Of a stretch of 64,000 bases of DNA, positions 12,801 through 24,066 are shown one piece after another. The notes beneath the pieces are model-generated. The model made no database searches. It saw nothing but the letters and a program-made list of their open reading frames with translations, and was not told the origin of the DNA. The DNA lies in contig JAPDOI010001700.1 in NCBI GenBank assembly GCA_029168955.1, positions 1-64,000 on the forward strand, read 5' to 3'. Each line of letters opens with the position of its first letter. Position 1 is the stretch's first letter. Origin of the DNA: Aplectana chamaeleonis (taxonomy: Eukaryota; Nematoda; Chromadorea; Rhabditida; Cosmocercidae). A program made the position numbers and the translations under genes.

Positions 12801-13722
12801 TTCCATTCTTTATTATTATGATTTATTTGCTTAATTTTCATTCATGTTGTTATTAGTTCGTATTTATTTTACGAATTTATTAATTTCATTCGATTTATTT
12901 AATTGATTATTTGATTAATTCATTATTGTTAAATATTTATATTTCCAGTTTATTTTGTTGTTATCTGGTTCTATTATATTTATCTGTTTGTATATTCATA
13001 CATATGGTTATTGAGTTTGTTAGTTACATAATTATTTATTCATTTTATTATTCACTTGTTGATTATTTGTTTATTTACATATTCTGACATTTATACAATT
13101 TTTCATATCTATTTGTGCTCATTTTAGTTTTTTTATTTTTTTTTATTTAACTCCTTTTTTTGACTGATTATTTATTTATTCAGGTATTTGTTGAATTGGT
13201 TTTCTGTTTATTTTTTTTTATTTATTCACTTAATTCTGTATTTAGCTATTTTTTTATTTATTTTCTTATTTATTTTCTTACTTTTTTTCATTGATGTTCA
13301 TTTATTAGTTCATTGGATTTACGAATATGTGTTTATTTCATTCGATTAATTATTTATCTATTTATTCATTTATTTATTTAATTATTTATATTTCTGGTTT
13401 ATTTATTTATCTGTTTTATTCATTCATATGGTTATTTAGTAAGTTAGTTGGTTACATAATTATCTAATTCATTTTATTATTCACTAATTGATTATTTATT
13501 TCATTTATTCAATTCCCTCTATTCATTTGTGTTCATTTATTTTTTATTTTTTTTATTCAACTGGTTTAGTCAATTTTTATTCTGAATTTTTATTTATTTA
13601 GGCATTTGTTAATTTCCTCATTTGTTTATTTAATTATTTATTTGTTTATGTATTTATTTATTTATGCACTCAATTTATTTATTTATTTATTTATTTATTT
13701 TTTATTTTTTTCATTTACTTTG

Positions 13723-13781
<59 letters not shown>

Positions 13782-13850
13782 TTTTAATTCTTCTTATTTA
13801 TGTACTTATTTTTTATTGGTATTTATTTACATTTGTTTATTTATGTAACG
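12801..13850. repeat. TTTA-rich low-complexity tract
   Basis: Dominated by TTTATT, TTCATT and TTAATT, with a long (TTTA)n run at about 13,720-13,785. Internal phrases such as CATATGGTTATT recur within the tract and also appear in the 6.4-6.8 kb tract. That suggests a diverged repeat family, not only simple sequence. Confidence 0.85.
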
Positions 13851-14118
13851 AGCCATGCGAAGATTTGTCAGCACGGAAAAGTGTTTTCAAGTAACTTTCT
13901 ACCGCGTTTGCTCATCACCGGATGTTCAGTCATCATCGAGAACCGCCACGTTTCTTGTGAATCACCGAACATAGCGAGTGTCAACTAACTCTATTTGAAG
14001 TTGATTTTTTTGCGTATTCACGAATTTTTGAAGCAGTTTTTCTCATTCCCTCCGGCAATGTGTGTATCGTTTCTAATTTTCAGACTTTTTTCATGTAGAT
14101 TTTTCTTTTTCTCATTCC

Positions 14119-14440
14119 GTGTGTCTGATTGCCCTGAAAAGAAAGTTTTTTCCACAGTTGCGGACAAATTCTAGCTCAATTTCCAGAGCTGATTCCACAA
14201 TTTTCCTCCCGTTCATACTCGCTCGTGATTCTCGCGGCGGAGTTTTCACAACGTTCGATATTGTCAATTTCCCGTTTCAGCTTTACTATAAGACTGCCGT
14301 TAGCTTTTCAATCCGGTTACTGGTATAAGCATACGTATTGAAGATATCGCAATAAGCAAGTTATTATAGAATCGCATGAATCGCGGCGATTGGAAGTATG
14401 AACATGAAGCAAGTCGAAGGAACGCCCACACCGATAGCTT
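14119..14440. repeat. dispersed repeat, copy related to 16.7-17.0 kb
   Basis: Shares long near-identical phrases with 16,697-16,990: CAGCTGATTCC-like, CGTTCATACTCG, GATTCTCGCGG, TTTCCCGTTTCAGCTTT, TATTGAAGATATCGCAATAA, and GAATCGCGGCGATTGGAAGT. The relation is in the same orientation. No coding content recognised. Confidence 0.85.
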
Positions 14441-14639
14441 CGTTGGGTGGAGCCATGTACTTCACCAACCTTCACCTCTGGGCAGGTGAAGGGGAAACTT
14501 TCACTTTTGGGAAAACTGGTGACGACCGGGAAAAAAACACTCGAAAAAGGACGAAAGTTACCCGACAATTAATGCAAGTCATTTTCAAGCATGGATTTGT
14601 GTCATTGCCGGTTTTTCGTCTACACCTTTTTTGTGCTCA

Positions 14640-15600
14640 AAGACAGACCTTTGGCGGAGGTTATTTTCGGAATCCTCGTGAAATTCTGCATCGAATAGCG
14701 TTTTCAAGTTTGAGAATTACGTTCCCGCTCTTCCAGCCGATTCCGGTTTATGAAGAGCCTTTTTTTTCGCCCGAAATTATTGGTTTTTCGTCCATAACTT
14801 TTTTGTGCTTGGAGATAGACCTTTGGCGACGTTTATTTTCGGAATCTCGATGAAGTTCTGCGTCGACTAGTGTTTCCAGATTGAAAAAAATATTTTCTCG
14901 ATTCTTCAGCCTAGTTCATTTTACGCAACATCAGTTTTCCGCCCATAACTCTTTAACCGTTGAAGATAGGACTCTGGTAAGGATTGTTTTTGAAATCTAC
15001 GTAAAATTCTGCGTCGAGTGATATGTATATCGTTTTCTTAACATTACTTGCTCCATGAACCAGCCAGTTCGCTAGAGCCGAGCTCCATAGTAATATCCAG
15101 AGGGTGTTCTCGCCTCTATGGTGTAAATAGGAGACGCAGAGTCTCACTGGAGCAAACAATGTAGCTCGGCTATACCGACCTGGCTGGCCTATGGAGCAAG
15201 CAGCGTTAGGAACCCGATATATCATTCGACGCAGAATTTTACGTGGATTTCAAAAACAACCTTTACCATAACCCTATCTTTAACGTTTAAAGAGTTTGAG
15301 GCAAAAAACTTGTGTTTCGCAAAATGAATTAGGCTGAAGGATCGAGAAAATATTTTTTTCATCCTGAAAACACTAGTCGACGCAGAATTCTATGGGGATT
15401 CCGAAAACAACCTTTACTAGAGGTCCATCTCCTATCGTAGAAAAGCCGAGCGCGAAAAAATGATAACTTAAAGCAGAACAATGCCCTTTATAAACCGAAA
15501 TCGGCTGAAAGAGTGAGAACGTATTCTTTGAACCTGAAAACGCTATTCGATGCAGAATTTCATGAGGATTCCAAAAACAACCTTCACCTAGGGCAAGCCC
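14640..15600. repeat. large palindrome of about 960 bp with tandem modules
   Basis: The left arm (about 14,640-15,018) contains diverged modules ending TTCTGCGTCGA. The right arm (about 15,226-15,600) carries their reverse complements (TCGACGCAGAATT, GGATTCCGAAAACAACC). Nested in the centre is a second inverted repeat, 15,019-15,226, with arms of about 62-65 bp (GAGCCGAGCT against AGCTCGGCT, and CTTGCTCCAT against ATGGAGCAAG). The structure resembles a foldback transposon with a younger insertion at its centre. Confidence 0.85.
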
Positions 15601-15889
15601 AACTTGGTTCGGAGTTCTAAAGCGCGGTAGATCTTCAAATAACTTTTCTTCGAAAAATTTTACGGAAATTCCTACAAAAAAAAATTTTTGTTCAATATGC
15701 TTCTCCGAGGGTAAAAATGTTACCGGCGGAAGGCCTGTAATTTCGAGGTAGAGGTCAGGTTACCTCAAGAAATTTGAGGCATAAAAAGACGAAAAGACCG
15801 AAAAATTGAGGCGGTAAAATTATGTTCATTCTTCAAATCGGAGTGAGAAAACAACCTTCACCTCTCGGATCGCTCTCTCCACTATACTT

Positions 15890-16370
15890 GGGCAAAACTG
15901 TAAAAACCTTCGAAATGCAAATTTTCGAATATGTTCGAAAATCAAATTTGTCGAATTTCAAATTTTCGAATAAATTCGAAAACGTTTTTTTTTCGAATTT
16001 CAAATTTTTGAATATATTCAAAAATCAAATCTCTCGAATTTCAAATTTTCGAATAGACTCGAAAATGGTATTTTTCAAAATTCGGATTCTCAAATATATT
16101 CGAAAAACTGATTTTTCGAATTTCGAATTTTTGAGTCTATTCGAAAAACAAAATTTTCGAATTTCCGATTAATTTTTTCGAATTCCGAGCACTATTCGAA
16201 ACCGCTTTTTACGAAGTTTTCGAATTTCGAATATTATTCGAGAGCCTGTTTTCGAAATATTCGAATTTCGATTATTATTCGAAAACAAAAATTTTCGAAT
16301 TTGGAATGATTCAAAATTCAAAAAATCATTCGAATGCTTTTCGAATAATATAATTCGGTCCGAAGAGAGA
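15890..16370. repeat. TTCGAA-rich low-complexity DNA
   Basis: Dense repetition of TTCGAATTTC, AAATTTTCGAATA and GAAAA. The TTCGAA palindrome recurs every 15-30 bp, so the segment is self-complementary at many registers. Similar DNA is at 11,780-11,960. No gene. Confidence 0.8.
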
Positions 16371-16384
16371 TTAAACTCCACCCC

Positions 16385-17235
16385 AACGAAGCAATGCCCA
16401 CACCGCGGCCTCTAAAAACTCTATTTTGCTTGCCGCGACGCTACCGCACGCACTGCCTCTCCTCAATTGTTGGCCCCAATCTCTCCTTAAATTTTTTTCG
16501 ACTTTTTCCTTCATCGACATTCTTCAGCTGCTACATACGTGAATAGTCGCCTTGTCTTGTTTTTGTGAATTTATTCATTTTTTGTTCCCCGAAAAGAACA
16601 CCTGCGGGTGTTTTTGCATGGGCGAATGGTTTGATTCCGAAGAATCTGATTTCATTTATTCAAAGTCAATTTTCAAACGAAAAAAAAATCTTGTATCTGA
16701 TTGCCCTTAAAAGACATATTTTTATAGAGTTGCAGACTAACTCTAGCTCAATTCCTACAGCTGATTCCGACTTTCCTCACGTTCATACTCGTTCGCGATT
16801 CTCGCGGTGGCCACTTTCGATATTGCCGATTTCCCGTTTCAGCTTTGCTATAAGACTGCCGTTAGCTTTTCTATCCGGTGTTTGGAAAAGGAATATGTAT
16901 TGAAGATATCGCAATAAGCAAGTTATAGTCGCACGAATCGCGGCGATTGGAAGTGTGAACGTGAAGCAAGTCGGAGGAACGCCCACACCGCGGCCTCTGA
17001 GAACTGTATTTTGCTCGCCGCGACGCTACCGCACGCGCTGCATGTAACTTGGCCCCAGTCTCCCCTCAATTGTTTTTTTTTCGACTTTTTCCTTCATCGA
17101 CATTCTTCAGCTGTTACATACGTGAATAGTCGCCTTGTGCTGTTTTCGTGGATTTATCCTGACTTGATCTTTCTTTCCTTCTTGGAAACTAACACATGCG
17201 GGTGTTTTCGCATGGGCGAATGATATTCGTGGCTC
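16385..17235. repeat. direct duplication of about 0.6 kb
   Basis: The block starting GCCCACACCGCGGCCTCT at about 16,393 recurs at about 16,981. Both are followed by TTTTGCTYGCCGCGACGC, CGACTTTTTCCTTCATCGAC and ACATACGTGAATAGTCGCCT. The phrase GCATGGGCGAATG then occurs at about 16,617 and 17,211. The portion between (16,697-16,980) is also present at 14,119-14,440. Confidence 0.85.
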
Positions 17236-17269
17236 TCTATTTATCGAAGTATTTCGTACTTTCATGTGC

Positions 17270-17715
17270 GCATCCTCTGAGAAATTTCTCCGCGACTCCT
17301 CCGCGGCTCCCCGCGACTCCTCTGGCAGGCGGCGCCGAGCCGGAGGAGTTGCGGGGAGACGCGGGGAGAGACGCGAGTGGGATGCGAGGCAGTCGCGGAG
17401 GAGATGCTGGGAGAACGTTGGAAAAAAAAAGAAGAACAGAGGCTTTGGAAGGTACAAATAGCCCACTAAATTTGAATACTTTAGATCTCTGGAAGCAGAA
17501 AACTGCTAGCACAGCAGATCGTGGGGGGAGTCACGGCAGAGTCGCGGGCGATTTGCCACTGACAAAGTCGCGGTAAACTCGCGGAAGAGTCGCGGGGGAG
17601 TCGCGGTAGAGTCGCGGAAGCTTCTTCCACTAAGAGGTCGCGGAGGAGTAGCGGCAAAGTCGCGGGGGAATCGAGGGTAGCGGGGGAGTCGCGGAGGAGT
17701 CGCGGCAATATTACT
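17270..17715. repeat. AGTCGCGG short tandem repeat and GC-rich hairpin
   Basis: From about 17,520 to 17,710 the words GTCGCGG and GAGTCGCGGGGGAGTCGCGG recur every 11-15 bp. From 17,278 to 17,400 the same motif occurs in both orientations around GGCGGCGCCGAGCC, which can fold on itself. Serine/arginine/proline-rich open frames on both strands are by-products. Confidence 0.8.
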
Positions 17716-17739
17716 CAGAGTCCGTCGTATCATTGATTT

Positions 17740-18490
17740 CGGAGAATCCGAATTTGATTATTCAAATCCAATTTTCACGTCAAAAAAATCGTTTATTTTT
17801 TCTCAAGTTTGTTATAAAATAGTAAGCATAAAGAATGCTTTATTTGTCTGCCTATTTTGACTCTTGATTGAGAACAATTAAATTGAAATTCTTTTTTTTT
17901 CATTGAATTGTTTTTTCTGCCGTTTACTCGTTCATCTAGTTATTCAATTAATTCAGTTGTTTATTTATTTGTTTATTTTTCATATTTACTTTTATTTTTA
18001 TTTTGTTTCGTCATTTCTACATTTATTGATTCAATTGTTTCTGTTTGTTGGTTTTTCAATTCATCCGCTCAGTCAATTATTCGTTAGCCTACATATTTGT
18101 TAATGTATTAATTTTGTTGCCCTATTTTATTCCTTTATTTTTTTGAACTTTTTATTCATGTATTTTACTAACTTATTTATAATTTTTGCTTGACTATTTT
18201 TTATGAAAAAATATTTTTATTCATTCGTCAACTAATCAATTTATTTACATATTTATTTACTTAATTATTCAGATATTTATTTTTATTTAATCACTTATTT
18301 ATCAATTATTTATTTTATTCAACTAATTCTTTGGTTTAATCTATTTATTTGTTCATTTGTTTACTTTCTTATTTATTATTCATTGATTAATTTTGACAAT
18401 AAAATATTTATTTTCTTACTTCTTTATGTATTGTTTATGAATTGATTAAATTATTCTTATTTTATTTTTGTTTTTGCTTGTTCAATAGTT
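17740..18490. repeat. AT-rich TTTA/TTCAT tract
   Basis: Low-complexity DNA of TTTATT, TTCAATT and TTTGTT words, less regular than the 12.8-13.9 kb tract. No gene. Confidence 0.75.
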
Positions 18491-19290
18491 CTTCTCACGT
18501 AAGTGTCTCACAAAAAATACTTTGCCACTCGCTTGCGAATTTGTTGTGGATATTTACCCGACTTGATGAGCTCATGTAATATTTTTGAGAATTTATTTTT
18601 AACCATCATTTTTTGACATAAATATCATCCCTAGGGCCACAAAAAAAGAAGTTCTTCACGTTAGAGCATTGTCGAATATCTGAATAACGTTTTGATGTTG
18701 TTCACAGCAACTTATGTATATGATTCCGAACGAGAACTAGAATTTGATATATGAAAAATATTAAACAAACAATGATTGAAAAAACCAAATTAGATCGGAA
18801 CGAAAAATCCAATTTTTCCGAAAATTATCAGAAAAAATTCGAAAGAAAAAGGTAGCAAATGAGTATGAGGAGAAGATCGAAGGAAAAGGAGAATTAGCAG
18901 AATTTTTTTCTGTTCTTATAGTCTTCCTCACTCTTCTGATCACAATTATTTTCGTTTTAGAGTGTGTAAAAGCGAATTTGCCATGGTTCCTTCGCGTACG
19001 TGTGCGGGGCGGTGGTCCGAGACAGGCAAAGAGCTAAGGGGAAACGGAGGGAGCAGAGTCGCGCGCACACGCACGCGCAGTCCGTGACGGGAATTTGATT
19101 TTTATACAGGAGCTACTTCGTCCTTCTCGAGAAAGAAATTGGATTACAATACCTTTCCTTCAATATCTGTTCATGGAAAACAAATCTTTTTTTTCAAAAT
19201 TCGATTCAAATTTGGTGAACCCCGCCACCCGAATTAGGGTCTGCCACCCCCTCAGCGTCAAGTGGGCCGCCGCGTCGAACGACCCTTCTA
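18491..19290. other. no gene recognised
   Basis: Mixed unique-looking sequence. A CpG- and purine-rich patch at about 18,990-19,085 (GCGCGCACACGCACGCGCAG) stands out. No coding domain was recognised. Confidence 0.4.
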
Positions 19291-20260
19291 CTCTGGGAAG
19301 GAATGCTTGGAATTTACTGAAAGTTTACCTCGAACATAGATTTTACTGAGAGTTTGACACAAAAATACTGCGAAAATGACGTGATTTTTTTCGAGACGTG
19401 TCTGCCTCGAACTTACCGCGAAAACAGCGGTAAACGATCGCAAAAATGACATAATTTTTTTTTCGAGTTGTGTCTGCTTCAAATTTACCGTGAAAATACC
19501 GGGAACATACCGCGAAAATGGCGCAATTTCACCGAGAAGTGGCTGACTCGAATTTACCGCGAAAATACCGCGATACACCGGCCACCTTTGCAATGTGGGC
19601 GCCCTAGTGCAGCACCGAAGATGGCTCAGTCGATAACGGACTACAAAGCGATGGACCGGCAAGGGTTTATGGTTCGAATTGTGGCAAAAATCACGGTAGA
19701 TTCGCGGCAGAATCCCGGCATCTCCGTATTTTCGCCATGTCGAGGTACTGGGAACTCGGCGGAATCAAGCCAATGCCCCGATTCCACCACGAATCTGCCG
19801 GGCATCTGTAGCTTCGGCTCCGGTCCGGCACCAAGGAGGCGGGTTCCCGACAGGTTCCCGGACGATCCCAAGCAGGTTCCCGGAGATCACTTTCAGAGTG
19901 GGACGTCATCTACTGACAACCCAAGCTAGCCCTGTTTCAATCGAGAAATCTGCTTCTTGCTTCGAGAGGTCTGTCTGTCGGTCGCTTGTTCATTTCTCAC
20001 TGTGTCTAATCCATAAGGAATCGCCTGGATTCTACCGAGATTCTGCCGCATCGGTGCCAAAGCGACAGATTCGCGGCAATCTTTTCTCGGTAAATCTGCG
20101 TCACCTTTTCTCGGCAATTTCGCGGTATTTTCGCGTTGAATTCGCGGAATCCACTTGGCAGCGGTTTCCCGGCGATTTCGCGGTATTTCCGCGGCAGTTT
20201 TCCGGCTTGCGGTAGTTTCGCGTCCAATTCCCGGTTAAATTTTTGGCCGAACGCAGGCGA
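19291..20260. repeat. CGCGGTA / TACCGCG dispersed short repeat
   Basis: ACCGCGAAAATACCGCG-type words recur on the + strand from about 19,405 to 19,580. The reverse form (GCGGTATTTTCGCG) occurs from about 20,080 to 20,240, so the region is mirrored around about 19.8 kb. The same vocabulary occurs at 61,861-62,035. No gene. Confidence 0.65.
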
Positions 20261-21100
20261 TTTCTCCCAGAAAAGCTATCGAAATTTTCGATTTCTGAAA
20301 GCTGTTTACCGCGATGTGAGTTGTTTTTCCGTCATTGGGACGCGATTTCTGTTGTTCAGTCGTCGTCGGGGGGTAATTCAGCATCGCCACGTGTGTGTTG
20401 TGCAACTTTGTTTCCCTCGATGTAGGGTATTTGTCCCGCCTCCTCCCCCTCCCTCCGGTAGCTAAGGCGTCAATAACCCGCCCCTCTTTGATCCTTTCGT
20501 GGCTAAGGCTCTTTATGTGCCTGTGGCAGTTCTAGATTTCTTCCTCCTCTAGCCGAGTGCTGCTCTGGCTCCTTTCCTGTACAGGACCATTAGGACTATA
20601 TTTTGGACATAGGGCACGATTTGTGAATGGAGCGTGGGTTTCTGTGTAGATTTTATGAAACGCATAGATCCAATATTTGCGGTGAAAATATATATTCATG
20701 AGCACATTGATCCAAGTTTGAGGAACACCCAACTCGATGTGATCGTCATCTAATATATTTTTTTTTTCAAATTTTAGTTTTTTTTATTTATTCTGCTAAG
20801 AATTTCTTTGTAAGTTTGGAATAGTTTGCAACTTTTGAGACTTTTCAAGAGGAAAAAGTTGCTTTTTTGATTCCCTGACCTCAAACCTTGGAGCTGTATA
20901 GTTCTGAAAACTTGTAATTTGAAAATCGAATTCCCGGAAGCGAACCCCCTAGAAACCTTTGCTCTGCCCCCCCCCCCCAACAAAAACACTAACACATACC
21001 CTAACAATAAGACTCTAGCTCTAAAAAAAAGTAAATGTTCTAAAGGCTCCAAAATCCTAGAATAGTCCTAGAATAATGGAACCTTCCTCAACACCCTTGA
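20261..21100. other. no gene recognised
   Basis: Mixed sequence with a C-run at about 20,968-20,978. The stretch after about 20,920 has scattered CCTAGAAACC words. Nothing coding seen. Confidence 0.4.
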
Positions 21101-23110
21101 TCTTTGAACCCTAGAAACCCTCAACATTAACCTGCGTGACTACCGTAGACCCACCGTAATTTACCATAGGCTGATAAAGATCGTAAAGCAGACCCCAGAT
21201 TCTTTTTGAGCGCTGTGAATCACTCGAGAGAAAAGTATTAGAGCCACATCTATCGCAGCATTCCGGAAAGTATCAAAAGTCGCATTTTACACGCAAATTT
21301 CCCCTATAAGAAGCTTCGAATGAACTCAGTGGGAAACTTTGAAGAATCAGCAAGTGGACCTCGGATTAGTGATCAGCACCTCAAAAAATCTCCATGAAGA
21401 AACTTCAAATCAGAACTGAAATATTTTTTAATGCTTTCAGAAGCTTTTGAATGATATAAGGAAAACTCTTAATAAATTGATATAAGGAAAACTCTTAATA
21501 AATTAGGGAAAATTGAAAAAACACCCCACAACTCTGTTCAGGGAACCATTTGGAAGCTAAGGAGAGGGATTTCGCATTTTCCGTCAGAAAAGGATCGTAG
21601 AAACGTATATCTCATTTTGAATGGCCCCTTTTTCCAACTATCCTTCTCTTGTAAGTTCAAAAATGTGCTTTCACCCAAACTTTGTCCAGGGGGGTTATTT
21701 TGGGCACCAAACAGAAATATGAGTTCCGTTACCAGATTTTCGAAAGTTTATCGTGCGTTTTGGAAGGTACATTAGGTTCAGTGAACGACGTCTTTACAAC
21801 CTCTTCAAACGCTGAACACGAATCTTGGATCCGTTTGTCGAAATTCTGAGGTTTACTGTAGGTTACGGTTGGTGCCATGCCATTTAGGAGGCGAAGCCTA
21901 CCTTGAAAATTCAAAAATGGACAAATGAATGTCAAATTCGTATGCAGCACCCCGAATATACCCCGCATAAAAGTGTTGAGTCAAATTTGAAACTTTGATC
22001 AAACTACTGTATACCCACAGTAGTCTACCATAATCTGCCGAATATCGATAAACGGACCTCAGATCCGTGCTCACCATCAGCACTCTAAATACAATTTTGA
22101 GCTACATCTACCGTAGCATTCTGGAAATCGTCGAAAGGCGCTTTTTGGTCTAAAAATTCCTCCGATGGGAAGCTTTGAACGGGTCTAAAACTTTGGAAAA
22201 CCCAAAAATAAATCTCAGATTTGTGATCAGCAACAACCGAAGAGACCCCATGAGGACGTTTAAAGTAAAAACTGAAACCTAAACGCTTTCAGAGCTCCCG
22301 CGTTAATCGATATAGGTAACGCTCAACCAACAGTCCGTGTAAGTCCAAAATGTTATTTCTCTATGCTAGGTTAGAAGAATGCTCTTTCAAGGCACAGTCC
22401 AACCTCAGAATCGATTTTTCGTTTTTCCGCCCATCTTGGAGAAAATTCCACGCTGATCACAATGGTGTCCCCATAGTCGCTCAGAACTCATTACGAACGG
22501 AGTTACGGCTCTTCAAAAATTTTGATTTTGAACGGCTAGAAGTTCGTGGACGAGTTGCCTCGAGCCTGTATTTTCTCGTTATTCGCAGCCATCTTTCTGA
22601 AGCAGGTCACAATATAAAGCCAGACCAAAAACAATTCGAAGAACATAGGTTTTGGATAAAATCATTCGCGCGGCTCTTCCCTATTGAGGTCGGAAACCTG
22701 GAAGTGGGCGTTACCCATTTTTTCTTTCAAGGGGGCGTGGCCGACCTTTTCCTAGCTTTTTCTCGCTTATTTGGGCAAATTGAGATTTCGCGCTTGGCAG
22801 GGTTGCTATAGGCGGCGACCGGACTATAATATCAAAAATTACCTCTAAGGTTGGACTGTGCCTTTAACCCGAATTTCGTCCACGTGGTTAATTTGGGAGC
22901 TGAACACGATTAAGAGGTCCGTTTCCGGATTTTCGAAAGATTACTGCACGTTTTTAGAAGGTGCATCGGGTAAGAAAATCTGTGGGAAAACGTCTATAAC
23001 TTTCTTCAGAGTGGTTTTAGGCAGCTAAGAAGGGAATATTCGAACTCTACGTCCAAAAATAGTTCTAGAAATGAACATTTCATTTGGAATGGCCAGACGG
23101 ACTAAAAGCA
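21101..23110. repeat. old dispersed repeat, CTACCGTA family
   Basis: Contains GGTTTACTGTAGGTTACGG, CTACCGTAGCATTC, GTGATCAGCACC and TTCATTTGGAATGGCC. The same phrases, in both orientations, fill 49.3-51.7 kb. The block is a degraded repeat of about 2 kb, interrupted by a MITE-like insertion at 22,389-22,864. CTACAGTA/CTACCGTA words are also common in other nematode genomes, in my recollection. No intact frame. Confidence 0.75.
22389..22864. mobile_element. MITE-like element, AAGGCACAGTCC ends
   Basis: A 476-bp segment bounded by AAGGCACAGTCCAACCT on the left and AGGTTGGACTGTGCCTT on the right, a terminal inverted repeat of at least 17 bp. It lies inside the CTACCGTA dispersed repeat. The related copy near 50.1 kb reads on from TAGTCTGGACGAAG to CACCCAAACTTTG without such an insert. 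The target duplication is unclear: TCA/TTA is possible if the ends start at AGGCAC. An open frame of 153 codons overlapping it has no recognised domain. Confidence 0.75.
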
Positions 23111-23180
23111 GTTTTCCTGTGGATGGCCAAGGTATAGTAACAATACAAGTCGTTTTTGCAGACGTTAGACATTGCCTTTG

Positions 23181-24061
23181 GGCCGTATGCATGAACGACT
23201 TACCCGCAAGGTGAGGGTAAATGTTACTCGGAACCTCTGCATTTCATGTGCTCTACTTAGAAAAATGAAAACAAGTTACTTGTAACATAAAAGGCCGAAA
23301 ACAAGTTGCTTGTAACATATCTGAGCCGATGTAAGTTACTTGCGACTTACCTCAGGTCATTTGAGTTACATGTAACATATCGGCGGGATACTGCGTGCTG
23401 TGCGCCTCCGATATGTTACATGTAATTTAAATGACTTGAGATAAGTCGGAAGGAATATACATCGGCTTAGATATGTTACAAGTAACTTGTTTTCGATTTC
23501 TGAGAGGATCCTGAGTGCAGTGCGCCTCCGATATGTTACATGTAACTTAAATGGCACGAAATAAGTCCCGAGTAACTTAAATTGGCTAAGAAGATATTTC
23601 CAAGGTTGATGTACGACGCACTCGCGGGGTAAGGCTTACGACTGGCGTTACTGTTGGTTCAATTACCCAAGTTTGAGGTGCTTGACCCCATACCAGCAGG
23701 GAAGGCCCAACACATCACTTTTTTTGCGTAGTGTGTGGCCTGGGACGCGCCCTCTGCGTGGCGTGTCGTCTGCGTCACGTGATGGCCACCCATAGTGAAA
23801 ATTCAAATGTAAGTTACATGTAACTTAAGTATAACTTACATGTAATATAAATTTAAGTTACAGGTAATATAAATGTATGTTACTTGAGACATTCAAGTAA
23901 ATTACATTTATATTACAAGAAACTTGTTTTGATTTTTCTGAGTATGCGCCTGTCTCGTTTTTCCGCGGAGAAGCGAGACAGACGCATAGAGCAAAGGAAA
24001 TGTGGAGATTCCGAGTAACATTTACCCTTATCTCACGGGTAAGTCGTTCATGCATACGGCC
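23181..24061. mobile_element. 881-bp element, about 75-bp inverted ends, CTTTG duplication
   Basis: The left end starts GGCCGTATGCATGAACGACT. The right end is its reverse complement, and similarity extends about 75 bp inward (23,181-23,256 against 23,986-24,061), the outer 26 bases being identical. CTTTG directly flanks both ends (23,176-23,180 and 24,062-24,066), a convincing 5-bp target duplication. The interior has no transposase. It holds many copies of the palindromic word GTTACATGTAAC and, near the centre, an SL1-like sequence. Superfamily unknown: the duplication length does not by itself match common families with these ends. It is probably non-autonomous. Confidence 0.88.
23656..23677 (+). 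ncRNA. SL1 spliced-leader-like sequence (probable pseudogene)
   Basis: These 22 bases match the nematode SL1 leader, as I remember it, at 21 positions; base 5 is C instead of T. The next bases are GT, as at the leader donor site of an SL RNA gene, so this is not a trans-spliced mRNA copy. The following part (GTGCTTGACCCC) only loosely recalls the SL1 RNA body. I see no clear AATTTTTGG Sm site; the nearest T-run is at about 23,724-23,730, inside a possible hairpin (GGCCCAACACATCAC against GCGTAGTGTGTGGCC). It lies in the centre of the 881-bp transposon-like element. It may be a decayed or captured SL RNA gene. Whether it is transcribed cannot be judged. Confidence 0.6.
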
Positions 24062-24066
24062 CTTTG

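Noticed and set aside
17237..17733. Ser/Arg/Pro-rich open frames on both strands
   Set aside because: They follow from the AGTCGCGG short repeat.
22350..22811. 153-codon open frame overlapping the MITE
   Set aside because: It starts outside the element, crosses its boundary and has no recognisable domain.
23625..23655. 5S rRNA start (GCTTACGAC) just upstream of the SL1-like sequence
   Set aside because: Only about 9-10 bases agree with a 5S gene and no further 5S sequence follows.
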